Of a stretch of 34,671 nucleotides of DNA, positions 1-8,027 are shown one piece after another; positions within the stretch are counted from its first letter, which is position 1; every line of letters begins with the position of its first letter. Origin of the DNA: Candidatus Fibrimonadaceae bacterium. Its GTDB lineage: Bacteria; Fibrobacterota; Fibrobacteria; Fibrobacterales; Fibrobacteraceae. Below the pieces are notes generated by a model. It did no database searches. It saw nothing but the letters and a program-made list of their open reading frames with translations, and had not been told where the DNA came from. Where the stretch lies: the NCBI GenBank assembly GCA_031281345.1, contig JAITFN010000057.1, positions 1-34,671 of the forward strand, in the 5' to 3' direction. The translations under genes were made by a program, and so were the position numbers.

Positions 1-197
1 CCAAGCCCGTGTTCCCTTAAAGCATCGGTTAATAAAAATGCTGCTTCCACTCCAACATCGGCTTTTATCAAATGCTCTTCCAAATGCTCAAGCATTTCGT
101 CTGTGATTTTTCCAACTCCAGCTATGGACTTGAATTCACCTAACAGGGTCTCACGTGTTTTTGAGAGCCCCGCTTTTATTGCAGAAAATAATCCCAT
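1..197 (-). CDS. ftsY: Signal recognition particle receptor FtsY, N-terminal part (cut by window edge)
   Basis: Only the first 65 codons are present. Reading leftward from the ATG at 197-195 gives MGLFSAIKAGLSKTRETL, followed by a helical stretch with GVGKITDEMLEHLEEHL and ADVGVEAAF. This is the start of the N domain of the SRP GTPases, and the GLFS..K.GLSKTRE opening is typical of FtsY rather than Ffh. FtsY is the membrane-associated receptor that takes ribosome-nascent chain complexes from SRP to the translocon. The GTPase motifs lie outside the window. The start is 17 bases after the clpP stop on the same strand, so the two are probably cotranscribed. The short N-terminus lacks the long acidic A domain of E. 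coli FtsY. The call rests on this N-domain pattern alone. Confidence 0.85.
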   Translation of the reverse strand, partial: MGLFSAIKAGLSKTRETLLGEFKSIAGVGKITDEMLEHLEEHLIKADVGVEAAFLLTDALREHGL

Positions 198-214
198 TCT
201 GTGTTTCCGCTAAT

Positions 215-793
215 TTAATGTATGGTTTTCACTTCGTCAACAATGCCGTAGTTTTTTGCCTGTTCTGCACTCATAAAGTTATCGCGGTCGGTATCGTGTT
301 CAAGCTCTTCTTTGGATTTGCCCGTGTGTTCGCTGAAAATTCCATTGAGCACATCGCGAATACGCAGCATTTCTTCTGCTTGTATTGCAAGGTCGCTCGC
401 TGGCGCAACGAATTCTCCAGATATAAGCGGTTGGTGAATCATTATCCTAGCATTTGGCCAAGCATAGCGTTTGCCTTTTGCGCCCGCACATAAAAGTACC
501 GCCCCAAAAGAAGCAGCCTGCCCCGCACATATAGTAACCACAGGGCTTTTTATGGCTTTGATGCAATCGTAAATGGAAAGCCCGCTGGAAATTGCTCCGC
601 CCGGGCTGTTGATAAAGAAGTAAATCTCTTCGTTTGAAATGGAATCCAAATAGAGAAACTGCTTAACCAGTTTTTCTGCACTGGAATCTTCCACAGGTCC
701 CCACAAAAACACGCGCCTATTCTTTGCAAGCGCATATTCCGCTTCTTTGAGAAAATCCTTCTTTTCATCTTTTTGCTCTTCACTGCAAGCCAT
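215..793 (-). CDS. clpP: ATP-dependent Clp protease proteolytic subunit ClpP
   Basis: The product has 192 residues, the normal ClpP length. ClpP forms a barrel of two heptameric rings that degrades proteins unfolded by ClpX or ClpA in the cytoplasm. The catalytic triad is visible: Ser95 in GQAASFGA, His120 in IMIHQP and Asp171 in DTDRDNF. The INSPGG oxyanion region is at about residues 61-66. The usual Met after the catalytic Ser is Phe here (AASFGA), a mild variation. The N-terminus has a Lys/Glu-rich stretch (EEQKDEKKDF) in place of a typical propeptide. A -10-like element on the minus strand is 25 bases upstream of the ATG. ftsY follows 17 bases downstream. Clp ATPase genes are not in the window. 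Confidence 0.95.
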   Translation of the reverse strand: MACSEEQKDEKKDFLKEAEYALAKNRRVFLWGPVEDSSAEKLVKQFLYLDSISNEEIYFFINSPGGAISSGLSIYDCIKAIKSPVVTICAGQAASFGAVLLCAGAKGKRYAWPNARIMIHQPLISGEFVAPASDLAIQAEEMLRIRDVLNGIFSEHTGKSKEELEHDTDRDNFMSAEQAKNYGIVDEVKTIH

Positions 794-817
794 AAATATG
801 CCCTCTGGGTTTGGGGA

Positions 818-840
818 GAATATAGAAATTTTTTATATTT
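818..840. promoter_or_regulatory. Divergent promoter elements between clpP and the sugar kinase
   Basis: The 55-base gap holds a -10-like element on each strand. On the minus strand, AATTTCTATATTC (830-818) ends 25 bases before the clpP ATG. On the plus strand, TTTTTTATATTT (829-840) has a TATATT hexamer at 834-839, only 9 bases before the kinase ATG. Both resemble the T-run/TATATT element seen before argF and rho. No convincing -35 hexamer is seen on either side. Confidence 0.5.
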
Positions 841-848
841 GAAAAAAT

Positions 849-1706
849 ATGATAGTAGGCATAGGTGAAATGCTGTGGGATATTTTCCCAGAGCGGAAAG
901 TACCAGGTGGAGCACCAGCAAATTTTGCATATCACGCTTCGCAGTTCGGTTTTGAAAGTTATGTTGTAAGTGCGGTTGGCAGAGATTTGCTAGGCGAAGA
1001 GATTTTGAAAATTTTTGCAGAAAAAGAGCTTGGACTTTTGGTTGAAACTGTTAATTACCCCACCGGAACCGTTAAGGTTGAGTTAAACGATAAAGGCATT
1101 CCCAAATATGAGATATGCGAAAATGTCGCTTGGGACAATATCCCTTTCACGGAGCGAACAAAAGAGCTAGCACAGAACTCTTCCGCTGTTTGCTTTGGTA
1201 CGCTCGCACAACGAAATGAAACATCGCGCAAAACTATTCGCAGTTTTTTGGAGCTTGTTCCTAAAAATGCGCTCAAAATTTTTGATATAAATTTAAGACA
1301 GAATTTTTACAGCAAAAAAATAATACACGAATCGCTTATGATTAGCAACATTTTGAAAATAAATGAAGAAGAGGTTATTGAGGTAGCTCGTTTATTTGAA
1401 CTTGAGAAAAAAAACGAACAAGAAATATGCTTGCATTTATTGAAAGAATATAACCTGAATATTGTTATTGAAACAAAAGGCAGCATTGGCAGTTATGTGT
1501 TCACAAATGACGAAACCTCGTATTTAGACACGCCAAAAGTAAATGCCATAGATACTGTTGGAGCAGGAGATTCTTTTGCCGGTTCGTTTGCAGGTGCTTT
1601 GCTTAAAGGGAAAAGCATAAGGGAAGCACATAAACTAGCAGTTGATGTTTCCTCTTATATTTGCACCAAACGCGGTGCAATGCATAAAATAGCTATTCCA
1701 CCTTAA
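849..1706 (+). CDS. PfkB-family carbohydrate kinase (probable fructokinase)
   Basis: This 285-residue ribokinase/PfkB-fold protein would phosphorylate a sugar with ATP in the cytoplasm. The sugar-binding segment PGGAPANFAYH is at about 19-29. The PfkB signature IDTVGAGDSFAGSF is at about 234-247, with Asp241 as the catalytic base and GAGD as the anion hole. DINLRQNFY (146-154) matches the fructokinase-type segment, and the whole reads like bacterial fructokinases; the substrate is an inference. The ATG lies 9 bases after a TATATT hexamer and has no clear Shine-Dalgarno sequence, so the mRNA may be nearly leaderless. Its 3' end overlaps the convergent TPR/transglutaminase gene by 14 bases. The gene stands alone on its strand. 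Confidence 0.88.
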   Translation: MIVGIGEMLWDIFPERKVPGGAPANFAYHASQFGFESYVVSAVGRDLLGEEILKIFAEKELGLLVETVNYPTGTVKVELNDKGIPKYEICENVAWDNIPFTERTKELAQNSSAVCFGTLAQRNETSRKTIRSFLELVPKNALKIFDINLRQNFYSKKIIHESLMISNILKINEEEVIEVARLFELEKKNEQEICLHLLKEYNLNIVIETKGSIGSYVFTNDETSYLDTPKVNAIDTVGAGDSFAGSFAGALLKGKSIREAHKLAVDVSSYICTKRGAMHKIAIPP

Positions 1707-4700
1707 TTTTTGGCTTCGCGAGCCGGAGCGCGGCTTCCCACTCTTGCCTAACAGATTCGTATTCGCTTGGGTCGGCAAAGACGGCGTCTGTTCGCCATTC
1801 TAGATTTAAGTTGCAGGTATTGGAAGAACATTTTTTGCCGTTGTCTAAAATTTTCATTTCCACAAACATATTTTTTGGTTTTTCATTTTTCATTTCAAGA
1901 GAAAGTTTGCCCTTTTGAGAAGACACAGAAAGCGAGTAGTGAAATTTTGTCTCGTGAGGAATTCTTATTGGGTGATAACGCTCCTTTACAGCCGGAAGAC
2001 GCATCAAAGAGCTTTCCCATAATGCGGGGTAGGGGCTGAATTGCGGGGAATTATACACAATGGTTAATTTTAGCGGTTTGGAAAAATCTTCCACATTTTG
2101 CGGCATAAAAGCTACGAGTTCCGAAGATTCCAAGCTTTGCGAAATCCATTTTGAAATATAATCACTCTGCTCTTTTTGATCTCTTTGCAAAAGCTCGTTT
2201 CTAATTGCGCTGGCAAACTTACCCGTAAAAATAAGGCTATCCCTGAAATGCCCAACGCCCTTTTCATCTATGCGCAAGCGGTGAAACATAAAGGCTTCGT
2301 GCTCTTGGTTTATTTCCAAAACAGGAGTGAGCGTGGAATAGCTGGAATCTCCTTTTATCACAAGTGCTACCCTGCCCTCTAAATCCAGCGGTATTGGGCG
2401 GCGGTTGCTAACTTTGTCGCTTGGGTCTATCCAAAGTTCGGGATATTCTTTCGTTGCTGGCACATATAAAATTTCGTGGTTGAATTGCTGAATGGAAGAA
2501 AGTGCCTCGCTTCCGGCTTCTTCTAAATGTATCAAAGCCAAATGGCTTTTAACACCAATGGTGGCTAACATTTCCTGAAGCAGTAAACTTTGGTCTTTGC
2601 AGTCGCCCTGTTTTTCTTTAAGGGTTGTAAGTGCTGGTTTTGGAATTAGAGAATGACCACCAAATCCCCTTTTGCTGTATTTTATGTGTGTTCTAACCCA
2701 GTCGGAAATTGCGTAAATGGCATTTAATTTGTTTTTTGTTCCAGCAACTTCAAAAGCCTGTTCTCTAACTGGAACGGAATTTTTATACTGATGCTGAATT
2801 AAATTGGCATACCTCTCGCCCTCATCCTTCCACAAAACCTTAGCGGCAAGCACAACACCGCTACCAAAATCCTTATATGCTGGCATATAGGGTTCCTTGT
2901 GTATAACAACGGGGTTATCCTGTTTCCATTCTATTCCGCCAGAAAATCCGGTTCTCTGAATATCGCCATATTCATCAAATAAAATTTTTGTTGTGTCTGC
3001 ATAAACCTTGAAAATGCTTTTTCCAACAGGATATTCCCTGCTGAATTTATAGTGAGTATATGGAACAGAACCAACTGCCTTTATCGCTGTGCGGCTTGCC
3101 ATATAGTAAACAAAATCCTTTGGCGAAAGTTGCAGAGGTAAATGAGCCGTTTGTGCTTCGTTATTGTGGGCATTTTCGGTTGAATAAGTTATATAAGCAT
3201 TTTTTGGGTTCCAAGAATATTTCAATTTAAAGGTGGAATCATAAACATCAAGAGCATTCACATAAACTCTATCCACGCCAGGCAAAAAGTCTATTGTCAA
3301 TTCACCGAGCAACTGAACACCGCTTGCATTCATCACTTGCAATAATCTTTGCTCTGTGCTAACCCAAGGCTGCCCTGTGCCTGCCTTTACGCTCTCTTGC
3401 AAATAATGCGCAACAATTGGATAGTTTTCTGTTACTAAAAAATCCAAAACCATTTTTTTTATGTCTGCGGGTTTTTGTCCCACAGGGTCAATGGCTTTTT
3501 GAATTGCTTTTATATCTGCCTTGCCCAAAAATGCCTTTGTTGCAGAGAGATAGCTTTTTGCATCTTCGCTTTCGCTTTTTAAGGCAAGTGCTTGGTTAAA
3601 AGTTTGCTCTGCTGCTTTGTAGCTCCTCAAATAAAAAAGGCTTTTCCCTTTGGCAATGAGCAAATCCGCATTTTTCTTGTCTTTAAGCAGGGCTTCTTCG
3701 CTCACTGAAAGCGCTTCTTCGTTGCGGTTCAAAAACAAGAGAACTTCGGTATAAACCATAGCGAGTTTTGAACTTGATCCAAACATTTTTTTCACATCCA
3801 AAAGCAAATCCGCTGCTTCGCTGTAGCGATTCAAGCCCATAAGAGTTTTTGCAACATAAATTCCAATCCTCTCTGTTGGTCGCTTTTCGTAGAGAGTCTG
3901 AGCAACTTCCAAAGAATATGCCCTTTGCCCAAGCCCCCACAAAGCATCGCTCAAATTTACCGTTGCTTCTTCATCGTAGGGCATTTTTTTAAGTGCAAGT
4001 TCGGAATACTCTTTTGTTTTTTTGAAATTGTAAAGAGACTTGTGCAAGGCACTTAAAATAAATAGAAGTTTTCCGCTTCTATTTACCAAATTCATTTGCG
4101 ATTCAAAGTGTGCAATTCCTGGACCATATAAATTTTTTAATTGGTAAACAAAACCGCAATTCATTAAGTACAGGGTATCGTTTAAATCCATAGTATTTGC
4201 TCGCTCAAAATAACTCAGAGCCTCTATGGGTTTATCCTCTACCAAACGCAAAAGCCCAATTTGGTTTACAATCCTTGCGCTAAATCTGTTTATCTTTGTA
4301 TTCCCGTTTTTGTCAAAAGATTTTTCAAGTTTAAGCCCATTTAATGCGCGTTCCATTTCACCTTTGAACTTGTTGTATAAAACTCCCTGTGTCCAAGAGA
4401 TTGCCATAACAGCACGACCTTTGCCAAAAAAGAATTTTCCTTTGTAATTGAAATCAAACTTATTTGCAACAAAAACAATATCAAAATCCCAAACAAGCTC
4501 GCCATTATTATTGCTCTTTTTAATGTTCAAATTTTCTTGGCCGGGCACAATGCCGTGGCGCATAAGCATTGCATTGAACACATCTTCTGCACTCAAAAAA
4601 TTCATATCTATCAATGCGCCATAAATAAAAAATCCAAGTTCTTCGGTTGCGTTCACAAGAGTTAATTCTATATCTGGATTTATTTCCCAGCTATGCCAAA

Positions 4701-4971
4701 GAGTGTCTTTAGTGCTCCACTTTATTCCAAGCTCCGTAGAGGAAAATTCTTTTACTGTCGCTTTTCCAACTTTTATCTCTGTAGTATCTGAACTGAGGCC
4801 CCAAGAAGCATCTTGCTCCCCTTCTTCGCCAGCAATTTCTTGAGGTTCAAAATGATTCTCTGCTGCCTGGGCACGGCTTTCGGGAGACGAAGTTCGTTCT
4901 TTTTTAGTCGGTGGATTTGAAGCGCAGGCAAATAAAGCCAAAGCAATAGCAAAAACAAAAAAACGGAGCAT
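1693..4971 (-). CDS. Large TPR and DUF3857/transglutaminase-like lipoprotein
   Basis: The product has 1092 residues. The signal peptide ends in the lipobox LFAC (Cys16), so it should be lipid-anchored in the envelope. Residues about 230-480 are helical TPR-like repeats (for example KPIEALSYFERANTMD and YKAAEQTFNQALAL). Residues about 560-740 resemble DUF3857. A transglutaminase-like domain follows with an apparent triad of Cys791 (QGDCKDQS), His832 (FNHEI) and Asp849 (LWIDPSD). This combination occurs in Bacteroidota and Myxococcota envelope proteins of unclear role; the triad could serve cysteine-protease or crosslinking chemistry. It is the last gene of the mmd run, 2 bases after the DivIVA-like gene, and overlaps the convergent kinase by 14 bases. 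Its substrate cannot be read from the sequence. Confidence 0.8.
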   Translation of the reverse strand: MLRFFVFAIALALFACASNPPTKKERTSSPESRAQAAENHFEPQEIAGEEGEQDASWGLSSDTTEIKVGKATVKEFSSTELGIKWSTKDTLWHSWEINPDIELTLVNATEELGFFIYGALIDMNFLSAEDVFNAMLMRHGIVPGQENLNIKKSNNNGELVWDFDIVFVANKFDFNYKGKFFFGKGRAVMAISWTQGVLYNKFKGEMERALNGLKLEKSFDKNGNTKINRFSARIVNQIGLLRLVEDKPIEALSYFERANTMDLNDTLYLMNCGFVYQLKNLYGPGIAHFESQMNLVNRSGKLLFILSALHKSLYNFKKTKEYSELALKKMPYDEEATVNLSDALWGLGQRAYSLEVAQTLYEKRPTERIGIYVAKTLMGLNRYSEAADLLLDVKKMFGSSSKLAMVYTEVLLFLNRNEEALSVSEEALLKDKKNADLLIAKGKSLFYLRSYKAAEQTFNQALALKSESEDAKSYLSATKAFLGKADIKAIQKAIDPVGQKPADIKKMVLDFLVTENYPIVAHYLQESVKAGTGQPWVSTEQRLLQVMNASGVQLLGELTIDFLPGVDRVYVNALDVYDSTFKLKYSWNPKNAYITYSTENAHNNEAQTAHLPLQLSPKDFVYYMASRTAIKAVGSVPYTHYKFSREYPVGKSIFKVYADTTKILFDEYGDIQRTGFSGGIEWKQDNPVVIHKEPYMPAYKDFGSGVVLAAKVLWKDEGERYANLIQHQYKNSVPVREQAFEVAGTKNKLNAIYAISDWVRTHIKYSKRGFGGHSLIPKPALTTLKEKQGDCKDQSLLLQEMLATIGVKSHLALIHLEEAGSEALSSIQQFNHEILYVPATKEYPELWIDPSDKVSNRRPIPLDLEGRVALVIKGDSSYSTLTPVLEINQEHEAFMFHRLRIDEKGVGHFRDSLIFTGKFASAIRNELLQRDQKEQSDYISKWISQSLESSELVAFMPQNVEDFSKPLKLTIVYNSPQFSPYPALWESSLMRLPAVKERYHPIRIPHETKFHYSLSVSSQKGKLSLEMKNEKPKNMFVEMKILDNGKKCSSNTCNLNLEWRTDAVFADPSEYESVRQEWEAALRLAKPKIKVE

Positions 4972-4973
4972 AA

Positions 4974-5438
4974 TTATCTTCGCTCGCTGTCTTCTTTTTC
5001 CATATCGCTCAACATGTCTTCTTGCGCTCTCATTAAACTTCTGAGCCTTGCAAAATAGTTTGTTCTGAGTTGCCTTAAACTATCAATTTCCCTGCGCAAA
5101 TCCATCGCTTGGTTTTTTATCGTGGCGGTTTCTTGTTCCGCTTTTGACTTTGCCTCGGCAATTATCACGTCTGCTTCTTTATTCGCCCTCGTTTTCACAT
5201 CGTCTAAGGCTCTTGACATCAATACCGCTGCATCGCTTAGATTTTTTTCTATCTGGCGAAACTCATCAAGATTTTTTTTATCGTTGTTTATTGTTTTTAG
5301 CAAATCTGCTCTTTCGTCTAGCAAGCCTTCAAAAGTAGTTGCAACCTGATTTAAAAAGGCTTGAACCTCAGCTGGGTCAAAGCCATTTACTTTTTTGCCG
5401 AATTTTTGATTACGAATATCTAAGGGTGTTAAATCCAT
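4974..5438 (-). CDS. DivIVA/GpsB-like coiled-coil protein
   Basis: The product has 154 residues. The N-terminus (LTPLDIRNQKFGKKVNGFDP, then EVQAFL) matches the DivIVA N-terminal domain, which binds negatively curved membrane and recruits division or polar proteins. The remainder, about residues 40-150, is heptad-like coiled coil rich in Lys, Glu, Asp and Arg, with no membrane segment. The family is best known from Gram-positive bacteria, with homologues in several other phyla. The gene sits 2 bases after the Na+-pump subunit and 2 bases before the TPR lipoprotein, so it is tightly coupled in the same operon. Why a curvature or division protein sits with a decarboxylase is not evident. Confidence 0.82.
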   Translation of the reverse strand: MDLTPLDIRNQKFGKKVNGFDPAEVQAFLNQVATTFEGLLDERADLLKTINNDKKNLDEFRQIEKNLSDAAVLMSRALDDVKTRANKEADVIIAEAKSKAEQETATIKNQAMDLRREIDSLRQLRTNYFARLRSLMRAQEDMLSDMEKEDSERR

Positions 5439-5440
5439 TG

Positions 5441-6589
5441 CTACCCCAGTTTACTGATAAAGTACCCCGCAGCAACAGCAGTGCCAATAACACCTGCCAC
5501 ATTTGGTCCCATTGCGTGCATTAAAAGGAAGTTCTGAGGGTCGTACTTTGCGCCAACTGTTTGGCTAACGCGAGCAGCCATTGGAACCGCGCTAACTCCT
5601 GCCGAACCTATTAAAGGATTGACCGGATTGTTTGGAGAAAGAACATTCATAAGTTTGGCAAATAACAAGCCACCTGCTGTGCTAACACCAAAAGCCACAA
5701 CACCTAAAGCTATAATCATAATGGTTGTTGGGCGCAAAAATAAATCTGCCTGCATGGTCATACCCACAGAGGTTCCAAGGAAAATTGTTACAACGTTTAT
5801 TATTTCGTTTTGCGAAGCCTTGACAAGCCTATCCGTAACACCGCATTCCCTTAGCAAGTTGCCAAGCATAAGCATAGCTATAAGAGCAGATACATCTGGA
5901 ACGATTATTATGCAAGCTACCATAACAACCATGGCAAATACTATTCTCTCCAAGCGGCTAACGGAACGCAGGGATTTCATCCTTATTTTGCGCTCGTGAT
6001 CGGTGGTGAAGAGTCTCATAATTGGTGGCTGAATCAATGGAACCAAAGCCATATAAGTATATGCTGCAACTGCAATGGGGCCAAGCAAATGTTTAGCCAA
6101 TTTGTTGGAGAGGAATATGGAAGTTGGACCATCTGCTCCACCGATAATGCCAATGCTCGCTGCTTCGCCAAGGGTAAACACTCCGGTTACAACGGCAACA
6201 AAAGCTGTGAAAAGAACTCCAAGCTGCGCGGCACCGCCCAAAAGCAAAGTGCGCGGGTTGGCAATCAAAGGACCAAAATCTGTCAAAGCACCAACACCTA
6301 AGAATATAATGGGCGGGAACAGCTCAAGCTGAACACCTTGGCTAATGAAGTAGTAAAGACCTTCAACGGGAACAAACATTCCCTGAACGTTCCAACCGCC
6401 ATCGTAAAAAAGACGAGTTGGCAAATTTGTTAAAAGAGAGCCAAAAGCTATAGGCACAAGCAGCAAAGGCTCAAACTGCTTTCTAATGCCAAGGTACAAA
6501 AGCACGCTTGCAACTACCCACATAATCAACATTGAGCTAGTTATTGAACTAAAACCCATGTTGGCTACCATATCTTTGATTGTTTCCAT
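5441..6589 (-). CDS. mmdB: Sodium ion-translocating decarboxylase beta subunit (methylmalonyl-CoA/oxaloacetate type)
   Basis: This 382-residue polytopic membrane protein belongs to the OadB/GcdB/MmdB family. This subunit decarboxylates carboxybiotin and couples the reaction to Na+ export across the inner membrane. About nine to eleven hydrophobic segments are visible. The conserved GGADGPTSIFLSNKLA motif at about 150-165 carries Asp153, equivalent to the essential Asp of OadB. The C-terminal SAGVSAVPMAARVSQ and LLMHAMGPNVAGVIGTAVAAG segments are also family hallmarks. The ATG follows the small unknown gene by 19 bases, and the DivIVA-like gene starts 2 bases downstream. With mmdA and mce in the same operon the substrate is most likely methylmalonyl-CoA; this is context, since the subunit alone does not reveal it. 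Confidence 0.93.
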   Translation of the reverse strand: METIKDMVANMGFSSITSSMLIMWVVASVLLYLGIRKQFEPLLLVPIAFGSLLTNLPTRLFYDGGWNVQGMFVPVEGLYYFISQGVQLELFPPIIFLGVGALTDFGPLIANPRTLLLGGAAQLGVLFTAFVAVVTGVFTLGEAASIGIIGGADGPTSIFLSNKLAKHLLGPIAVAAYTYMALVPLIQPPIMRLFTTDHERKIRMKSLRSVSRLERIVFAMVVMVACIIIVPDVSALIAMLMLGNLLRECGVTDRLVKASQNEIINVVTIFLGTSVGMTMQADLFLRPTTIMIIALGVVAFGVSTAGGLLFAKLMNVLSPNNPVNPLIGSAGVSAVPMAARVSQTVGAKYDPQNFLLMHAMGPNVAGVIGTAVAAGYFISKLG

Positions 6590-6608
6590 TATATCCTCTT
6601 TGTTCCAA

Positions 6609-6890
6609 TTATCCGTTTTCTATCACTTTGCTCTGCGCACCAGAATCTATTTTGCTGGGATTATCCAAAACCACAAGCTCAACGTGCTTGGTTGAAATAA
6701 ACATGAATTTGCCATATTTCATTATGGATATAAACTTTTGCTCAGATTCCAATTTTCTGCACAAGCGAACATACTCATCTTTGGCTTTTGCCACATCTGC
6801 TTTAAAATAAAACTTAATTTTTTCACCAGAAATTAAATTTATGGTGATTGTATAATTATCAAGCGCATTACCATCAAAAGCTGATGCCAT
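6609..6890 (-). CDS. Small unknown protein inside the methylmalonyl-CoA decarboxylase operon
   Basis: A 93-residue soluble protein with no signal peptide or membrane segment; I do not recognise a family. It alternates beta-like stretches (NYTITINLISGEKIKFYF, KFMFISTKHVELVVL) with one charged helix (KAKDEYVRLCRKLESEQ), which suggests a small alpha/beta fold. It lies 9 bases after the biotin-carrier gene and 19 bases before the Na+-pump subunit, so it is translated as part of the complex's operon. Veillonella has an extra small subunit (MmdE) in the same enzyme, but MmdE is shorter and no sequence match is claimed. An accessory or assembly subunit is the simplest idea. Confidence 0.7.
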   Translation of the reverse strand: MASAFDGNALDNYTITINLISGEKIKFYFKADVAKAKDEYVRLCRKLESEQKFISIMKYGKFMFISTKHVELVVLDNPSKIDSGAQSKVIENG

Positions 6891-6899
6891 AAAAACCTC

Positions 6900-7280
6900 T
6901 TAACCTATTGTTAGCAAAGCCTGCCCTTCTGCAACAGCTTCGCCTTCTTTAACGCTTATCGCTTTAACCGTGCCTGCGGCAGGAGCATATATTGGAGTTT
7001 CCATTTTCATGGCTTCCAAAACTATTACCTCTTGATTTTGGCTAACAGTAGCACCAACGGCAACCTTTATTTTCATAACTTGCCCAGCCATTGGGCTAAG
7101 CACGGAACCAGCGCCTGCGGGTGCCGGAGCAACAGGTGCTTGTGGTGGCGGTGCTGCAACAGGAGCTGCCGCTTGCGCAGGGGCAGATGCAACTGGTGCG
7201 GGTGCGCTGGCATTTTCGCCAAGAACTTCAACGGCAACATCGTATGTTTTGCCTTCTAAAGTGATGCGGAGTGTTTTCAT
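6900..7280 (-). CDS. mmdC: Biotin carboxyl carrier subunit of the decarboxylase
   Basis: The product has 126 residues. A short N-terminal segment (about 1-24) is followed by a flexible Ala/Pro-rich linker (about 25-57) and a biotinyl-lipoyl domain. The biotin-accepting lysine is Lys92 in VLEAMKMETPIYAP. In the complex this arm carries CO2 from the carboxyltransferase to the membrane pump subunit. The length and the Pro/Ala linker match MmdC/GcdC-type carriers. It lies 15 bases after the anchor subunit and 9 bases before the unknown small gene. The carrier is a separate protein here rather than fused to a transferase as in OadA. Confidence 0.93.
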   Translation of the reverse strand: MKTLRITLEGKTYDVAVEVLGENASAPAPVASAPAQAAAPVAAPPPQAPVAPAPAGAGSVLSPMAGQVMKIKVAVGATVSQNQEVIVLEAMKMETPIYAPAAGTVKAISVKEGEAVAEGQALLTIG

Positions 7281-7295
7281 AGTTTTTTCCCTGGG

Positions 7296-8027
7296 TTAAA
7301 CTTTGTGTGTGTGGAGCGAGACTCTGCCTTGAATAGCCCAAGTCCAATCCATTGTGTTAAGAGGTTTGAATTTCACAACGCTAACTTGCGCACCGCCAAA
7401 GGCATGTGCCGCTGCCGCGCTTATTATGGCGATAAATTTCTCATCACTCATGCCCGGATGAATTGTTTTTGCTCCAGATGCAGAAACTGCTGCTGGTTTG
7501 GACTGGGAGGGATTTGCCTGTTCTGCAAATCCAAAAGCCTTTACAATATAGCTAACCACGCTAATCACAGCCCACAAGCCAGCCAAAACGCAAAGCACAA
7601 GTATAAAGCCAAGCGACTGAAAACTGAGCAATTCTTTAATGCCGTAAGTTGAAATATCACCATTGTGCGCTTTATATGTTTCGCCAAGCCTTACCTTTGA
7701 GAGGTTTTCTTGAACTCCAACACTGCCAACTGCATCTTCCATAACCTTTTTTGCTATAGCAGATTCAGTGTAGGTTTTGTAAAGAACCTGTTCAGTTCCA
7801 TCTTCGGATTTCAAAACCTTGACAACAACCAGCGAGTCCATTTTGCCGTCTTTATGGGTTGCCCATTGGTAATGCCCAATAACTTTGCCGTCTTTGTCTT
7901 TTACATCTAAAACGCTACCAAGCCCAACTTGCTGAACGGTTGGCATTGGCATAGGCTGAACGTTTGCAGGCACTGCGGGTGCTTCTGCGGCGGCTGAATC
8001 AACTTCATTTTGTGCTTCTGGGTTCAT
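7296..8027 (-). CDS. mmdD: OadG/MmdD-type membrane-anchor subunit with long N-terminal extension
   Basis: The product has 243 residues with one strong membrane segment at about 138-163 (LGFILVLCVLAGLWAVISVV), then a linker and a conserved C-terminal part with HPGMSDEKFIAIISAAAAHAFGG and a His-containing end. This is the pattern of the OadG/MmdD subunit, which holds the complex on the membrane. Usual family members are about 80-150 residues. Here about 125 residues precede the membrane segment: a Pro/Ala-rich start, then a KDKDGKVIGHYQWATHKDG beta-like module that I do not recognise. Its start overlaps the mmdA stop by four bases (ATGA), which indicates translational coupling. The gene for the biotin carrier follows. 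Confidence 0.85.
   Translation of the reverse strand: MNPEAQNEVDSAAAEAPAVPANVQPMPMPTVQQVGLGSVLDVKDKDGKVIGHYQWATHKDGKMDSLVVVKVLKSEDGTEQVLYKTYTESAIAKKVMEDAVGSVGVQENLSKVRLGETYKAHNGDISTYGIKELLSFQSLGFILVLCVLAGLWAVISVVSYIVKAFGFAEQANPSQSKPAAVSASGAKTIHPGMSDEKFIAIISAAAAHAFGGAQVSVVKFKPLNTMDWTWAIQGRVSLHTHKV

Noticed and set aside
155-493. Plus-strand frame of 112 residues opposite clpP
   Set aside because: It lies wholly antisense to a ClpP with an intact catalytic triad and shows no family features.
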